In this document: piece after piece, positions 11,464 to 23,330 of the stretch
Position numbering within the stretch: position 1 is the stretch's first letter
Layout: each line of letters begins with the position of its first letter
NCBI RefSeq assembly: GCF_964275005.1
Contig: NC_092688.1
Span: 23,737,440-23,801,439, forward strand
Source: Diadema setosum
Lineage: Eukaryota; Echinodermata; Echinoidea; Diadematoida; Diadematidae
Direction: 5' to 3'
Length of the DNA: 64,000 nt
Translations under genes and position numbers: made by a program
The notes under the pieces: model-generated
Told to the model about the DNA's origin: nothing
The model's input: the letters and a program-made list of their open reading frames with translations, nothing else
The model's database searches: none

Positions 11464-14400
11464 CTATGCATTGATGTCGTGAAACTCAATTACAAAACTT
11501 CAAAAAAACATTGACACACTCATACAATGCAAAGGAGAAAAATATGAAAGTAATATCTTGAAAACAAACATAGTAGACATGTTTCAAATGCATCAAGTCC
11601 ATTTGGAGGTTGAATTAAAAAAAATCGTCCAATTCTGAACTTTGCTTCATTCATTATTCACTAACCGTCTGACAGTTTGAAATAGCGTCGCCTAGTTTTC
11701 GAAATCTACATGATTTCAGAATACTTCATCTTTTGTTTTAGTTTTAGTTTTTACAAATACGCAATACTGCAGTAACCATGAAGACATAATACTAATGAAA
11801 AAAATAATAATTTATACTTTTATAGTTTATTGTTCAAATGTAAGATAACAATCCAGCAGCTCGAAGGCTTATATGGTTGCTTTTACGTACATCACAGACC
11901 TCATAGAATTCACAACTAAATGTACGTTTGCTTGCATAATATGCATGAAATAAAATACGTCACAAATTATAATAAATACACATCAAACTTAATCTTCAAT
12001 AATGGAACTAGTAAATGATGCAAAACAGGAAAATGAGATTTATGAGATGGTATAAGGCAATATGGAGAATAGTGGGCATGGCAGTAAAGAAGCAAGGGGA
12101 GAATTGATTGGTCCCAATCACAAAAACATGGAAACACAATCACGACAATGGGCAGGAATAGGTAATCAATGTATGTCCATATACCAAAAAAAAAAAAAAC
12201 AAACAAACAAACAAACAAACAAAAAACGATGAGAGCGGCAGATAAATCCAAGTAGTACAAGAAAAGGTAGAAGAACGGAATTGTTGATACGAATTGCGGG
12301 ATCACCAGTAACTAGGTAAGGTCGATTGTAGGATCATACAAAATGCAGTAGGTAAAAGCAACCAGAAAAGAAAATGAGCATGAGGGAATACATTGTTTTC
12401 TTACGTTTTCCTTCAATTCAATTCAATTCATTTTTATTTTTCCATCCAACAAAGAGTGAAACAGAATTTTGAGGCCACCATATGAATAACATAGAAAAAA
12501 AAAACCAGATATCTAGAATACGTTAGACTTCCTCATGAAACATGTCAGTATCAGTTGAAACATGGAGAATAAACATTAACTTTAAAAAATAACGGGTCAG
12601 GTAACCCCGCGGCCCAGCTGCCAACCTCGGTCTCCTCGGTTTATTGCCACTTGGTCAATATCAGATGCTCTACTCCCAGTTCGTCTAACACCACTATGGC
12701 TAAACGCATTTGGTCTACTATCAATTTCGTCTAATGCCCGTTTGGTCTAATCTTCACTGGATCTAATGTCCAGTGGTCTCTTCTACAATATTTGTGCCAC
12801 CGCTCTGTATAGTTCTCAATTCTTATATATTGTCTTACCATTAATACACCTAATCTACTTCACATTTTTCTGAAACATTTCTTCCCTTAAACTTTTCTTT
12901 TCTGTTCTTCTCTCTTTTTAAGATGCGCTTTCTCCCAGTTATTAAAAACAATCCCTGAAATAATTCTATCTTCAGCTTACGTGGATCTTCACATGATAAC
13001 TGTCCAGTCCCGCTCCCCGTTACTGCCCGTGGCAATGCTTGAGCACGATACCTCTCAGCCGCTGGGAAGCCAAGCTCTTCGCAGACCAGTTTGGCAGCCT
13101 CGTCGTTAAATCCTTCATAGCAAACATATCTGTCTGTTTCGAAGACGACCAATCCTTCAAGGGGAGAGGGTCCGTCAACCAGTGTCACACTGGGTGTTTC
13201 TGTAGAGCGCATGGTAACAATATGAACACTTTTGAAATTGTAATAGTGAAACTCTGGATTCACTTCTACTTCTAGACTGATGAATGAAATTAAAGCACGA
13301 TGAAAACAGAGTGGGACTTCGGAAGGGTCGCAGTTTCGAAATAACAAGGTTTACCGTTGGGAGTGTTTTATTTTCTACCCCAAGTATACTACTTCTACAT
13401 GAAATAAAGGTTGTTGTTTTCACGTTAATACTTTTAAATTTTACTTTTTAAAACCTTAATGGCAGGCAATGAAGGCTGCAACAACATAAAAAGTGTAGCG
13501 GAGGATAATTATGCTCGTTTTTGACATTGTAAGGCCTGCACTTGTATTGCATTTGCAATCAATATCGATTTCTATTCTGTATTGCTATCTCTCCATAATT
13601 TTGGAACGGAAGACATTTCATAATTCTTGAATTTGGTTTGAGAGAGAGAGAGAGAGAGAGAGAACGGATTGCCAGTCACTCATTAGAAAGAAAAGTTGCA
13701 GTTTGTCCTAAGCCGTGAACTCTTTTTTTGACTTATTCGGTTGCTGGGTGTATAATAGGACTACTGATTTTGAGCGAAATCGTCAAAACCTTGTTGTTAC
13801 AAGTTATTGCAATCTATAGAGATAACAGATTAAAGTAGTCTGTGATTTCTCTGGTACAGACGTATACTATACCTGATAAAAAGAAAATGTAGTTTTCTTT
13901 TATCTTTATAAAATTGCCCGTTATTCTTTTACTTTACAACCGATATGTACATGGAGCCTCATCTCCGGCATAGCTTAGAGCTGATTTTTATTATGTGCTT
14001 TAGGATCTTTATGAGAGGCAATGTAACTTAGTGTGCTTTTCATGAGAACTAAATTCATTTTCAAGATCTAAAGCGAGTTCATAGTACGCTCACTCACTCC
14101 CTCCACAAGGGTCCAAATCTTAATAGCATAGATGGACGATGTAAAGACACTTTCTATATTAGTGAAGGCATGTTTTGACACAGGATGGACTACGGTCGAA
14201 AAAAAAAATGTATCATTCCACTTTCGCTTGTACGTTATTTGATTGCAATCAGTTCGTTATATTTTTTTTTTTAAACCAGAGCATGTCGCTCGTTTTCCTC
14301 TAGTCAACACTTTATGCATTTACTTCATGCGATTAAAAGAAAAAAAAAAACACAACGCTGAATACATCTAGGCTCATGTTCTTATCGAGCACTAATATTC

Positions 14401-15361
14401 ATAGTCATACTGATATCAAGGAATGCTTACCCTCGTAACACGTTGCGCTGATCGTAAATTCCACTGGGTAGGTATATATACCGTAAAGTTACCTTCACCC
14501 GATGGGCAAGTGACAAAATGGGAGAAAATGGGCGACGAAATCGTATAATTATGATTTCAAATGATTTGTTAGCTATCACATCCTGTACATCAAAGGCTGG
14601 GTAACTGATTGGCTTCACTTCAAATAATATTCTCCTCCCGCAAGGTGCTTGAAGAATCCAACTGTCCCTGCTGCGGACGCATATTTCGTCACACGACACC
14701 TCGGTCTTTAATGTTTCCCCCGGACAGTTTAAAGGTAGATCTGCAGTGGATAAAGAGGGGTAGATAAAGTCCATCGTTATTTAGTGATAACTTATGAATT
14801 GAAGAAGAACAAAATTAAATAAAAAGTCAGTATTACACGTGACGCTTAAGGTTACACGTTTGTCTATAAATCTTCTGATATCTCATCTATATTTCTTCGA
14901 TTTGAAATTATATGTCTGCAGGGAAAGATGCTTGGTTTTTCAAGATTCATTTGAAGGCATAAGCTTTTTTCCACTCGGAAAACAAAGGAAAAGTCATTTT
15001 GTAGTATGTGAGGCAATAGATTAGTAAGAAATGGCGATAGTCATAGTGCATGGAAATTGGTTTTAAACATCCGTACTATATTATATACGTGCTTAGAATC
15101 TATTCATATCTGTATTAAAGTATCGAGCTTTTGACAAAAAAAAAAATCGCCAACAAACAATAAAGGAAAGAGAAAGAGAGGGAGTTCCATTTCCAGGAAT
15201 TGGGGGAAAAGCCTTTGCACTCCACAATCCCTTCCACTCAAATACAAATGTCACGCTGCCCCGAACAATAGAGATAAGATATACGTACATGTGTCTCTTG
15301 ACAAAGCGAGCGATTGATAACAGCACAAACAAACGACAGAAATCCATGCTAGGCAGGCCAT
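11377..15361 (-). CDS. CUB-SRCR receptor paralogue A, 5' half only
   Basis: Four exons in the order 15361-15289, 14740-14431, 13228-12981 and 11463-11377 join in one open frame of 239 codons plus one base: signal peptide, CUB-like domain, and a complete group-A SRCR domain. Splice signals and phases (1, 2, 1, 1) are the same as in the complete paralogue at 42-57 kb, with residue changes scattered through all exons and no stop. Homology to the complete gene ends inside intron 4, and a LINE occupies the DNA further left. No CCP, stalk, transmembrane or tail exon is visible within the window. It may be a truncated duplicate, may use 3' exons beyond the left edge, or may make a short secreted form by reading into intron 4, which adds 18 codons before a stop. 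A role in recognition of extracellular ligands is inferred from the domains. Confidence 0.75.
12180..12228. repeat. A-run and (CAAA)n simple repeat
   Basis: Poly-A followed by an AAAC tetranucleotide run inside the intron. A shorter version is at the matching site in copy B (about 53236-53270). Confidence 0.85.
12410..12500 (-). mobile_element. Non-LTR element 3' tail, shared by A and B
   Basis: Read on the minus strand, the stretch ends with TGTTGGATGG...AAATAAAAATGAATTGAATTGAA, a LINE-type 3' end with a short tandem tail. The same tail is at 53420-53500, so this insertion predates the duplication. Confidence 0.5.
12637..12785. repeat. TTTGGTCTAATGCC-type minisatellite, copy A only
   Basis: Five or six diverged short units of the form (C/T)GTCTAATG(C/T)C follow one another between two GGTCTC words. 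Copy B goes straight from one GGTCTCTTCT to the flank at about 53629-53640, so the array is specific to A. Confidence 0.6.
12981..13228 (-). CDS. Paralogue A exon 3: first half of SRCR domain
   Basis: Starts with the SRCR signature (VTLVDGPSPLEGLVVFE) and carries three cysteines (YVC, LVC, LSC) and the ELGF block. The donor is GTAAGC. The exon start is set by phase: the CUB exon ends in phase 2, and the acceptor AAAAG at 13229-13230 gives phase 2, whereas the nearer CTACAG acceptor would give phase 1 and break the frame. Compared with B it has three extra codons in the variable middle (around ERYRAQALPRAVTG). Confidence 0.8.
13636..13662. repeat. (AG)n microsatellite
   Basis: A pure GA run in the intron; a shorter one is at the matching place in copy B near 55025. 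Confidence 0.9.
14431..14740 (-). CDS. Paralogue A exon 2: CUB-like domain
   Basis: A 310-base exon, one codon shorter than in copy B, with acceptor CACTGCAG and donor GTAAGC. It has the CUB-type strand pattern WILQAPCGRRILFEV followed by a beta-rich region. All four cysteines are in the first half. Several substitutions versus B are clustered in the SFEIIIIRFRR region. Confidence 0.75.
15289..15361 (-). CDS. Paralogue A exon 1: signal peptide
   Basis: ATG at 15361 opens a hydrophobic leader (MACLAWISVVCLCCYQSLAL) that ends at donor GTACGT in phase 1, matching the phase of the CUB exon. A second ATG, 13 bases downstream in another frame, gives a longer open frame but cannot be spliced in phase and meets a stop in copy B, so the first ATG is chosen. 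Confidence 0.75.
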
Positions 15362-15720
15362 CCTTCCATCTATTGCGATATTCAAAGTCATTATTTTTGT
15401 CAAAATATTAGCTTCCCGTCGAATCTGATGATTGGTCAGGTCTTTGTGCCGGTTATCCCTGCCTGTGGCTCTTCTGTAATACCATTTTTCAAAACTTAAA
15501 GTTTTACGCCCTGGCTTGCAAGGAGTGCGGAGTGATCGAACCTAATTCTATAATCAGAAACAAATACCACTGTGATTACGGTATAATGGGCAAAAATATA
15601 ACGAAGGGCCGAAGTGCGCTTAGTGAAACTGCGCGGGTACCCTCATTTGTGTGTCAGAGTGCTGAAGATACAGTGACCATTTTTTTTTTTAATGAATGTT
15701 ATGCATTAGTTCAATATTAA
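15362..15720 (-). promoter_or_regulatory. Conserved upstream region of paralogue A
   Basis: About 350 bases upstream of the first exon stay recognisably similar to 57053-57345 in copy B, including ACGCCCTGGC, AGGGCCGAAGTGCGC and TTTGTGTGTCA blocks. That makes it the likely promoter and 5' UTR area. No TATA box or start site can be fixed from the sequence alone. Confidence 0.4.
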
Positions 15721-16383
15721 TAAACGATATGCCCATGAAGTCCCTAACTCCTTTCTCTCCCTCTCTCTCTTTCTCTCTCTCTCTGTCAAACGCAAAGGTG
15801 ATTTATTCATTCTTACTTTCGTATCCCTGTTTGGTTACGGCTTTAGAAAAGTACGTTCAGACAGAATATGGATAAACAAAGAATTGCATTATTGATGTGT
15901 TCTATGAGAGAGCTCATTAAGCTCTTCCATAACTTTCAATTTCGAATTACTAAGAATCAAGCCACTTCAACCAACTGCATGGCGAGGTTTGTGTGATACG
16001 CTGCTGTCTTGATTTATTTCCTCTTTCAAAGATCAGGCAATGCAATCGCAGAAATGTAGTGATGAGAAAATAGAACTGTAATATCACCACCTCTACAGTT
16101 GATAATACTCAAGTCAAAAGCAGTTGGTATCAAATATAAATGTGCACTAAGATCATTAAATTTCATATCAATATTATTGATGATGAATATCATGATCTAG
16201 CTGGAGCTTGTGGTGCTTTATTGGAGTCGCATATTACACATATCCGAATCTCAACATCGTTGCTTGTAAGACACAAATATCAATCTATTAATCAATTTGT
16301 GTAAGGGTGATATTGAGTTGCTGCTAATAATAGCATATTTGCATATGCATATTTCAACGTATTTCGCATTCTAAAACGGTAGG

Positions 16384-16812
16384 GAACATCAACGGACAGG
16401 CGTCATCTCCACTAGACCACCGAGCTTTCGCCAGACAGCAAGTGTTGGTTCTTATCCTTATAGCATGCAGTGGGTACTGCGTAATTATTCAAATTCTTGA
16501 CTTGAATTAGCAGTGATCATTAGGTCGTAGGTTCGAATCATGATCAAGTATGTACGCCCATGATTATTATCATGGCTACTAAAAACACTGATCAATTTAG
16601 TGCTTATTTACGTCGATGTAGGGTTTTTGTCAATCAGTTGCCATGAAAACACCTCGACGGAAGAATTTCTTAAATTTGAATAATTACGAAGTACCCGCTG
16701 CATGCTATAAGAATTAGAACCAACATTTGCTGTCGGGCGAAAGCTCGGTGGTCTAGTAGAGATGACGCCTGTCCGCTGATCAGGAGGTCGTAGGTTCGAA
16801 TCCTGCTGGAGT
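16384..16812. mobile_element. Inverted pair of tRNA-derived SINE heads
   Basis: The arms at about 16388-16500 and 16668-16782 are inverted copies. The right arm reads GCTCGGTGGTCTAGTAGAG followed by GGTCGTAGGTTCGAATCC, which matches the internal A box (TGGTCTAGTAG) and B box (GGTTCGAATCC) of RNA polymerase III tRNA promoters. A third B-box copy is at 16527-16540. The T-arm can pair but the anticodon arm is poor, so this is SINE material and not a functional tRNA. Confidence 0.65.
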
Positions 16813-16984
16813 ATTAGTCTGGTAGAAATGGTGGGTCCCCATGCACCCTCCGAACACGTTTTTAACTTACTTTTTTGTAACCCTTAGGGTTAATGATTTT
16901 TTTTTTTTTGTTCCCAAGAAAAAATTGTGTTCCATGGGAGTCATTGGCGGCCATCTTGGCAGCCACCTTGGATTTTCAGGGAAA

Positions 16985-19642
16985 ATCATTTATTTCCATA
17001 ACTTTTGAACTATACAGCATACAATTACAAATAAAACATTTCTTCAGGGTAAATGTGACACGAGGAATCGATTGAGATGGTTATCGACATGATTTCAGCA
17101 AGTTTGATACAAGAAAAGGCCAAAAATCGTTTACATCGAAAAATACCCAAATAATTTAACTTTTGAACTACACAACATACGGAGACATTTCTTCAGAGTA
17201 AATACGGAATGGGGAATCGTTTGAGATAGTTATTTACATGATTAAAGCAAGTTTGATACAAGTCCAAAAATATGAAAAATTCAGTGTCGTTTACTCTGGA
17301 AATTGCCCAAATAATCCATATATATTCATGACAAATTACATACCTCATAAGGGTGACTAACCACTGTGTCTTAATAGTCTGGTAGGAATGGGGGGGGGGG
17401 GTCCCATGCACCCTCCTTTTTTGCAACACTTGGGGTGTCTAGTTAATGATTTTTTGTTCTTGGGGGGGGGGGGGTCATTGGCGGCCATCTTGGATTGTCA
17501 AGGAAAATCATTATTTTCTACAGCTTTCGAACTACACAACATATACAATAACAAATAAAACATTTCTTCAGGGTAAATGTGGCATGGAGAATTGATTGAG
17601 ATGGTTATCTTCATGATTAAAGCAAGTTTGATGCGAGAAAGTACAAAAAATATGAAAATTTAGTGTCGTTTACACTGTAGAGTACCCAAATAATCCGTAT
17701 ACATACATGATAAACTACCTCACAAAAGTGACTTGACACTTTTTCTCTAGATCATAGCTCAAATATGGTATTTTGTATCAAAAAAACATTCAAGAGAATC
17801 TGAAGAAAAAATAACTCCAATCATTTTGACCCCTCACTTGTTGAAGTCGAATGAAGAATGTAAGCACTATGGCAATATATGTATGCAAATACCCCTAAAA
17901 TAACAGGTGAAAAGAGGTCAAACATACTAATTTTGATCACAACATGTGAAAGTGACTAATCGACAAAAATAAAACCTAAAATTATTTTTTCACACTTTTT
18001 GTGTGCATTCTATTTCATTTCATTTTGTATTCAAAGAGTTTAAGTTGGGGTATTTTCAGGAAAACAATCATTGTACCAAAATGTTCAGTCGATTTCAACA
18101 ATTTAGGTGCCAAAATGTTATCACTAAAACTTATTTAAGATTAGGTTAAAAGTGATTCATTCAAATGTATTTGTTTAAAGCCTTCCTGTCTGAAAGTAAA
18201 CAGATAAATTTCACTTGACAGCCAGAAATCCACTCTGTGAATAGTGACTGCTATATAAAATTTATTTTGGAATATTTGCCTATGAAACGGTATTGTGCTT
18301 ACATTCTGTATTCAATTTCAACAAAAGAAAGTTCAAATTGTTTGGAATTAAGTTTCTTTCAAATACTGTTAAAAGTTGTCTGATACAAGATACAATGTTT
18401 AAGCTATGATCAAAAGACAAAGTGGTTTGTTACATTTACAATATACTTTAATTCCATACTTAATGGAAAACATATACACACGTCACAAAAGTAACAAACC
18501 ACTCTGTCTTTTGATCATAGCTTAAATATTGTTAATTCCAAACAATTTGAACTTTCTTTTGTTGAAGATGAATACAGAACGTAAGCAGAAAAGCGATTTA
18601 TATGCAAATATCCCTAACTAAAAGTAGCAGCAATTCACATTGATATAACGGTCCCTATTCACAGGGTGGATTTCTTCTGTCAAGTGAAATTTATCTCTTT
18701 GTTTTCGGACAATAAGGTTCAAACAAATACATTTGAATGAACTGGTTTTAACCTAATCTTAAATAAGTTTTAATGAAAACATTTGGGCACCGAAATTGTT
18801 GAAATCGACTGAACATTTTCGCACAGTGATCATTTACATGAAAATACCACAACTCAAACACTTTAAATACAAAATGAAATGAAATAGAATGCACACAAAA
18901 CGTGTTAAATTTGATTTTAGGTTTTATTTTTGTCGATAAGTCACTTTCATATGTTGTGATCAAAATTAGTATCATGTGCGACCTCTTATGACCATTTATT
19001 TTAGGGGTATTTGCATATGAATTGCCATAGTGCTTACATTCTTCATTCGATTTCACCAAGTGAGGGGTTACATTGCTTGGAATTAATTTTCTCTTCAGTT
19101 TCTACTGAATGTTTTGATACAACACACCATAGGCATATTTCGGCTATGATCTAAAGTGTGGTTAATCACTCTTGTGAAGTATGGAATTTGTCACGTATGT
19201 AGCATGGATTATTAATACTGTTGGGCAATTTCCAGAGTAAACGACACTGATTTTTGTTTTCATATTTTTGGATTCTTCTTGTATCAAACTTGCTTTCACC
19301 ATGTAAATAACCATCTCAAGTGAATCCTCATGCTGCATTTACTCTGAAGAAATGTTTTATTTGTCCCCGTATGTTGTTTAGTTCAAAAGGTAAACATTTT
19401 GGATTGTTTTCGGTGTAACCGACAATGAATTTTTCATATTTTTGGACTTTTCTATTATCAAACTTGTTTTAATCGTGTAAATAACCATCTCAATCGATTC
19501 CTCATGCCACATTTACTCTGAAGAAAAATGTTTTATTTGTCCCTGTATGTTATGAAGTTCAAAATTTATGGAAATTAACGATTTTCCTCGAAAATCCAAG
19601 ATTGCCGCCAATGACCCCCATGGGACACGATTTTTACTGGGG

Positions 19643-19692
<50 letters not shown>

Positions 19693-20135
19693 CATTAAGA
19701 AGTCATTTTAAAAATGTGTTTGGAGAGTGCATGGGGACCCCCATTCCTACAGTAGTCACTCTTATACTGTACTATTTGTGCAATTTCCAGAGTAAACGAC
19801 ACTGAATTTTTCACATTTTTGGACTTTTCTTGTGTCAAACTTGCTTTAATCATGTAAATAACTATCTCAAACGATTCCCCGTGCTGAATTTACTCTGAAG
19901 AAATGTTTTATTTGTCCCTGTATGTTGTGTAATTCAAAAGTTAAATTATTTGGGTATTTTTTTTTTTTTGGTGTAAACGACACTGAATTTTTCATATTCT
20001 TGGGGCTTTTCTTGTTTCAAACTTACTTTAATCATGTAAATAACATCTTAATCGATTCCCCATGTCACTTTTACCCTGAAGAAATGTTTTATTTGTAATT
20101 GTATGCTGTGTAATTCAAAAGTTATGGAAGTTAGT
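16985..20135. repeat. 3.1-kb imperfect palindrome built from iterated units
   Basis: Arms of about 1.45 kb (16985-18434) and 1.65 kb (18490-20135) face each other around a 55-base centre. The innermost match is AGCTATGATCAAAAGACA and its complement. Within the arms a unit of 170-180 bases (with GTAAACGACACTGAATTTTT and AGAAATGTTTTATTTGT) occurs about three times on the left and four times, inverted, on the right. No coding sequence is seen. It resembles a foldback-type transposon with composite inverted repeats. Confidence 0.8.
19644..19687. repeat. (CA)n microsatellite
   Basis: A pure CA run inside the right arm of the palindrome. Confidence 0.95.
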
Positions 20136-20172
20136 TTTTCACTGTCATTAATTAATTTTTTGACCTCAATGG

Positions 20173-20216
20173 CGACAATTTGTGCAGGTAAAATTAAACG
20201 TATCTGCACAAATTGT
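20173..20216. repeat. Short perfect hairpin
   Basis: CGACAATTTGTGCAG and its exact complement CTGCACAAATTGTCG are separated by 14 bases. The 15-bp stem would fold stably in single-stranded form. No function is assigned. Confidence 0.7.
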
Positions 20217-20329
20217 CGTCGGCCGTTGTTTTCAAGTTGCAGGAGATAATGCTAAGATGCACAACGAATTGTGTGGTTGGGAAGGTTGTTCCCGTGTTAT
20301 GCTTTGGTAGGGTGGGTATGACTGGTAAA

Positions 20330-20720
20330 TGTGATGTGTGTGTGTGTGGGGGGGGGGGCTGCATGGTATGTCTTGTGTATGGTGTGTAGGTACGTATATG
20401 TGACTTGTGTATGCGTGTACGTGTGCGCATGGCTGGGTGTGTGTGTTTGGAGTACACTAAAATGTGTGGAATCTGTGTGCATGTGTGGTGATTGGATAGT
20501 GGTAGTGGTTTGTTTGTCTGTGTGTATACTTGTGCCTGTGTGAGTGTGTGTGTCTGTGTGTGTCAACGGCGTAAATCCGTACTGAGGAGTGGGGGGGGGG
20601 GGGGGATGATTGGCGATAGTCACCATCACCACGATTACAAGCTCATAACCGGACCGGCGCAGCCCGGGGGGGGGGGGGGGGGAGCTTGCCCCCCCCCCCC
20701 CCCCACACACACACACTTTA
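20330..20720. repeat. TG-rich and homopolymer G/C tracts
   Basis: Imperfect TG-rich microsatellite with long pure G and C runs (around 20348, 20590, 20668-20703). The open frames here are low-complexity artefacts, and homopolymer lengths may be assembly-sensitive. Confidence 0.9.
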
Positions 20721-22609
20721 CAGGGATCAAATGTCTTTTCCATGCAAAGTGGGAGGGAAGTGGCAGCAAAAATATGACGACTTTTTGTTCTTGTTTTTGT
20801 TTGTTTGTTTTTTCTTGTCAGCTGATTTTTGGCGGCAAATCAGACCTTAAAAGTATGAAGACTTTTTTTGTAATTGTTTCTCTTGTCTTTTGATGTTCTT
20901 TCTTCTTGACTGACAGGCGATTCCCCCCCCCCTTTCAAAAACGTAGCGCAGCCCTGAATAATGCCCAAATAAATTCAACAAAATGCTAATAAGGATATCC
21001 ATTTCTCGAATAACGTAGTAGATATTTTCCTGTCTATGTGTATTCTTCAATTTTCTTGATTTAAGTCAGTGAAGCAATCATCACAGGGGCATCGCTCCGT
21101 TTTAATGATGGGGGGTAGGGGAGGGACTTTGAGTTTGAATAACTGTGCGAGGGAGCGGAGCGGCGTGGGGGAGGGTGTGAGAGGGGGGTTTCCCCCTCCC
21201 ACACGAGGAAAATTTGGCATTTTCAGACCTCAAATTCAGCGATCTGGTGCACACTTTTGGTAAACTTTGGGATTTTTCTCCTATAAAAAAAACAAGTAAG
21301 AAAAGGAAATATTCATAGATAATTGAATTACTACATCGCGATATTTCAGCTCTTGCTCCGCCTGTGCGACATCACTGTGAAGGCCTACTAAATAGTGGGG
21401 CTATCACCGGCGTAGCCAGATTTGATCTTAGGGGGAGCGGTTAGATGCGAGGGAGAGATGCGAGCGAGGGGGGAGGGTGTGGGAGGAGGTTTCCCCCTCC
21501 CAGAGTGAGAACTTTTTGCATATGTGACCCGCGACAACGGTTTCAGGCAAAAGTCACAAGAGCAAATTTCCTCCTAGGTGGGGTACAAAGATTTTTACCA
21601 TTATTTTTGTCGATTCGGGTTTTTTGCAGAAATCGAATCTTTGATATGTTTTCTACATCTACACTAAATTTCATAGCATAAGACTACGTTTTTCCTATCG
21701 AAAAATGGAATTTTAAGCACCCTATGTTGGATCGCACTCGTCAGTTTCGAGCTTCTTTCGAACGCCGCGCCAATATCCCCAGCGTTGCTACGGCGCAAGG
21801 TCTCCCATGCGATTGGCTGGTGCGTCGCACACATTTACCAGGGAGGTGAGTTGTCTCACCTCCCTGCATTTACATAATTCGGCTTTCGGAGACACCAGTT
21901 GCAGCGTTTGGGGAATGCTTTGTCCACGCATGTATGATTACAAGCTCCATTGTTCTTGCTATAGTGGTTTATACGCTGTAGTGCGTGCTCTTCGTTTGGC
22001 TGTCTATCCAAACTATTCTACCGCAATGTTCGACAACGGAAGTGAAACAAATATCATTTAGCGCGACATAATCGTGTGAAAAAACAAAACAAAAACGATA
22101 GTCTACTTGTACATGTAGTAAAAATTATGACAGCAGACTGACTCAAGGGAAGGTAGATGAGAGGAAAGGAGAGGTCACATGAAACCAGTTCTATTTAAAT
22201 ACTACACATCAAGATCGCACGGAATTAACGAGTCGTGTTTGTTTAATACTGTATAATTAACACCACCGAACAAGGCAACATATGCACGGCTTGTAAAAGC
22301 AAAACAAACAGGAAGCGTGACCTTTGCCAGCACTGGCATTTTTCTGCCTACAAAAGGGTCGCCATTGATAAAGTCAAATCAACAACAATGAAAACGCGAT
22401 TTGTAAATGTGTGGATTCGCCACCTGCTCCTGTTACATGAACATGGTCATGGCGTGTGTATGCCATTGCGTAATGCGTGCGCCCATACACATGTACACCA
22501 TACGTGCAATTATCGTATCCGCCATATTGAAAGACGTAATGGTAAAACAAACCCGAGCGAACTGCATTGTTTTTCGACTCCATACGCTGAGCTCCTAGAT
22601 AGTTGGGGG

Positions 22610-22780
22610 CCTAAGGGCTCAAAATGGGTTGTTTGGTTCAGATTCTTCCAAAAGCATCAAATTTGGCTCATAGGTCCCTTGTACCATGCTCTTTCGATTT
22701 TTGATGGGCGCCAAGACTAAAAACCCTTGGGGCCGCCATATTGGTGGAATCCAATATGGCCGCCATCCGGGTTAAAGGTC
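22610..22780 (+). repeat. Left inner arm of the 6.67-kb element
   Basis: Contains GATGGGCGCCAAG and GGCCGCCATATTGG, with an inverted counterpart at about 27660-27830. This gives the element inner inverted repeats besides the terminal ones. Confidence 0.55.
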
Positions 22781-23104
22781 AACTGCAGTCACAAATTGAA
22801 AAGGTTGATTAATGTCATGAATCCCATGTGGAAGATTTTACGGGGTTAGAGAATGTGATTCTGAATATCATTTCTGCAATTCAGGGTCACTATTACCTCT
22901 AAAGGTCACTTTCAGGGTCAAATAAGGGTCAAATCAGGCATTTCGAAATGGCGTCTGTGAGCATTCAACTGCAATTCACTGGTACCCCTATTTTGTCCCA
23001 TTTGTCATCTCTTCCATACTCCTTCAATGGTCAATTAGGGCCGAGAACGGTACCATCCTCCTACATATCAATAATGATTATGACAAATAAATAGAAAAAT
23101 TATA

Positions 23105-23106
23105 TG

Positions 23107-23143
<37 letters not shown>
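23105..23143. repeat. (TA)n microsatellite
   Basis: A pure AT run; a second one follows at 23270-23320. Confidence 0.95.
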
Positions 23144-23147
<4 letters not shown>

Positions 23148-23269
23148 TATTGAAATTTCGAACACAGAAAATGGGCTTCCATCGGTTTCGTTTTCTTTTC
23201 TCATTTTCTTTGCTCAAAGTTTTCACAATTTATCAATTGTTTCTGGTCAGTTTTTCCTTTCTTTGTTTC

Positions 23270-23270
23270 A

Positions 23271-23320
<50 letters not shown>
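23270..23320. repeat. (TA)n microsatellite
   Basis: An AT run with one G interruption. The open frame ending in isoleucine/tyrosine repeats is an artefact. Confidence 0.95.
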
Positions 23321-23323
<3 letters not shown>

Positions 23324-23330
23324 CATGCTT

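Larger units (their letters stand above)
8407..16190. repeat. Segmental duplication, copy A
   Basis: Sequence blocks run collinear, in the same orientation, with 49161-57840. They include the GACCGACGGGAA block at 8407, the CGTCTGCTAA block near 9818, the GGACCAGTTGGTCAG region near 10660, all four receptor exons, the upstream region, and introns. Copy-specific transposon insertions break the collinearity. The left limit falls in what corresponds to intron 4 of the complete gene; the right limit fades near 16.2 kb, past the first exon. Identity was judged by eye and is high in exons, moderate in introns. Confidence 0.9.

Noticed and set aside
12850..13347. 165-codon minus-strand frame taken as one gene
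   Set aside because: Only 13228-12981 is exon. The rest is intron sequence on both sides, as the splice sites and comparison with copy B show.
15093..15347. 84-codon frame starting at the second ATG of copy A exon 1
   Set aside because: Copy B has a stop in this frame after 26 codons and its phase does not match the CUB exon. The ATG 13 bases upstream fits both copies.
16748..16812. Functional tRNA gene
   Set aside because: The T-arm pairs, but the position before the supposed anticodon is not T and the acceptor stem fails. It also repeats in inverted form.
20297..20893. Overlapping Pro/His/Thr-rich frames of 130-150 codons
   Set aside because: Low-complexity TG/CA and G/C homopolymer sequence. 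Codon content is explained entirely by the repeats.
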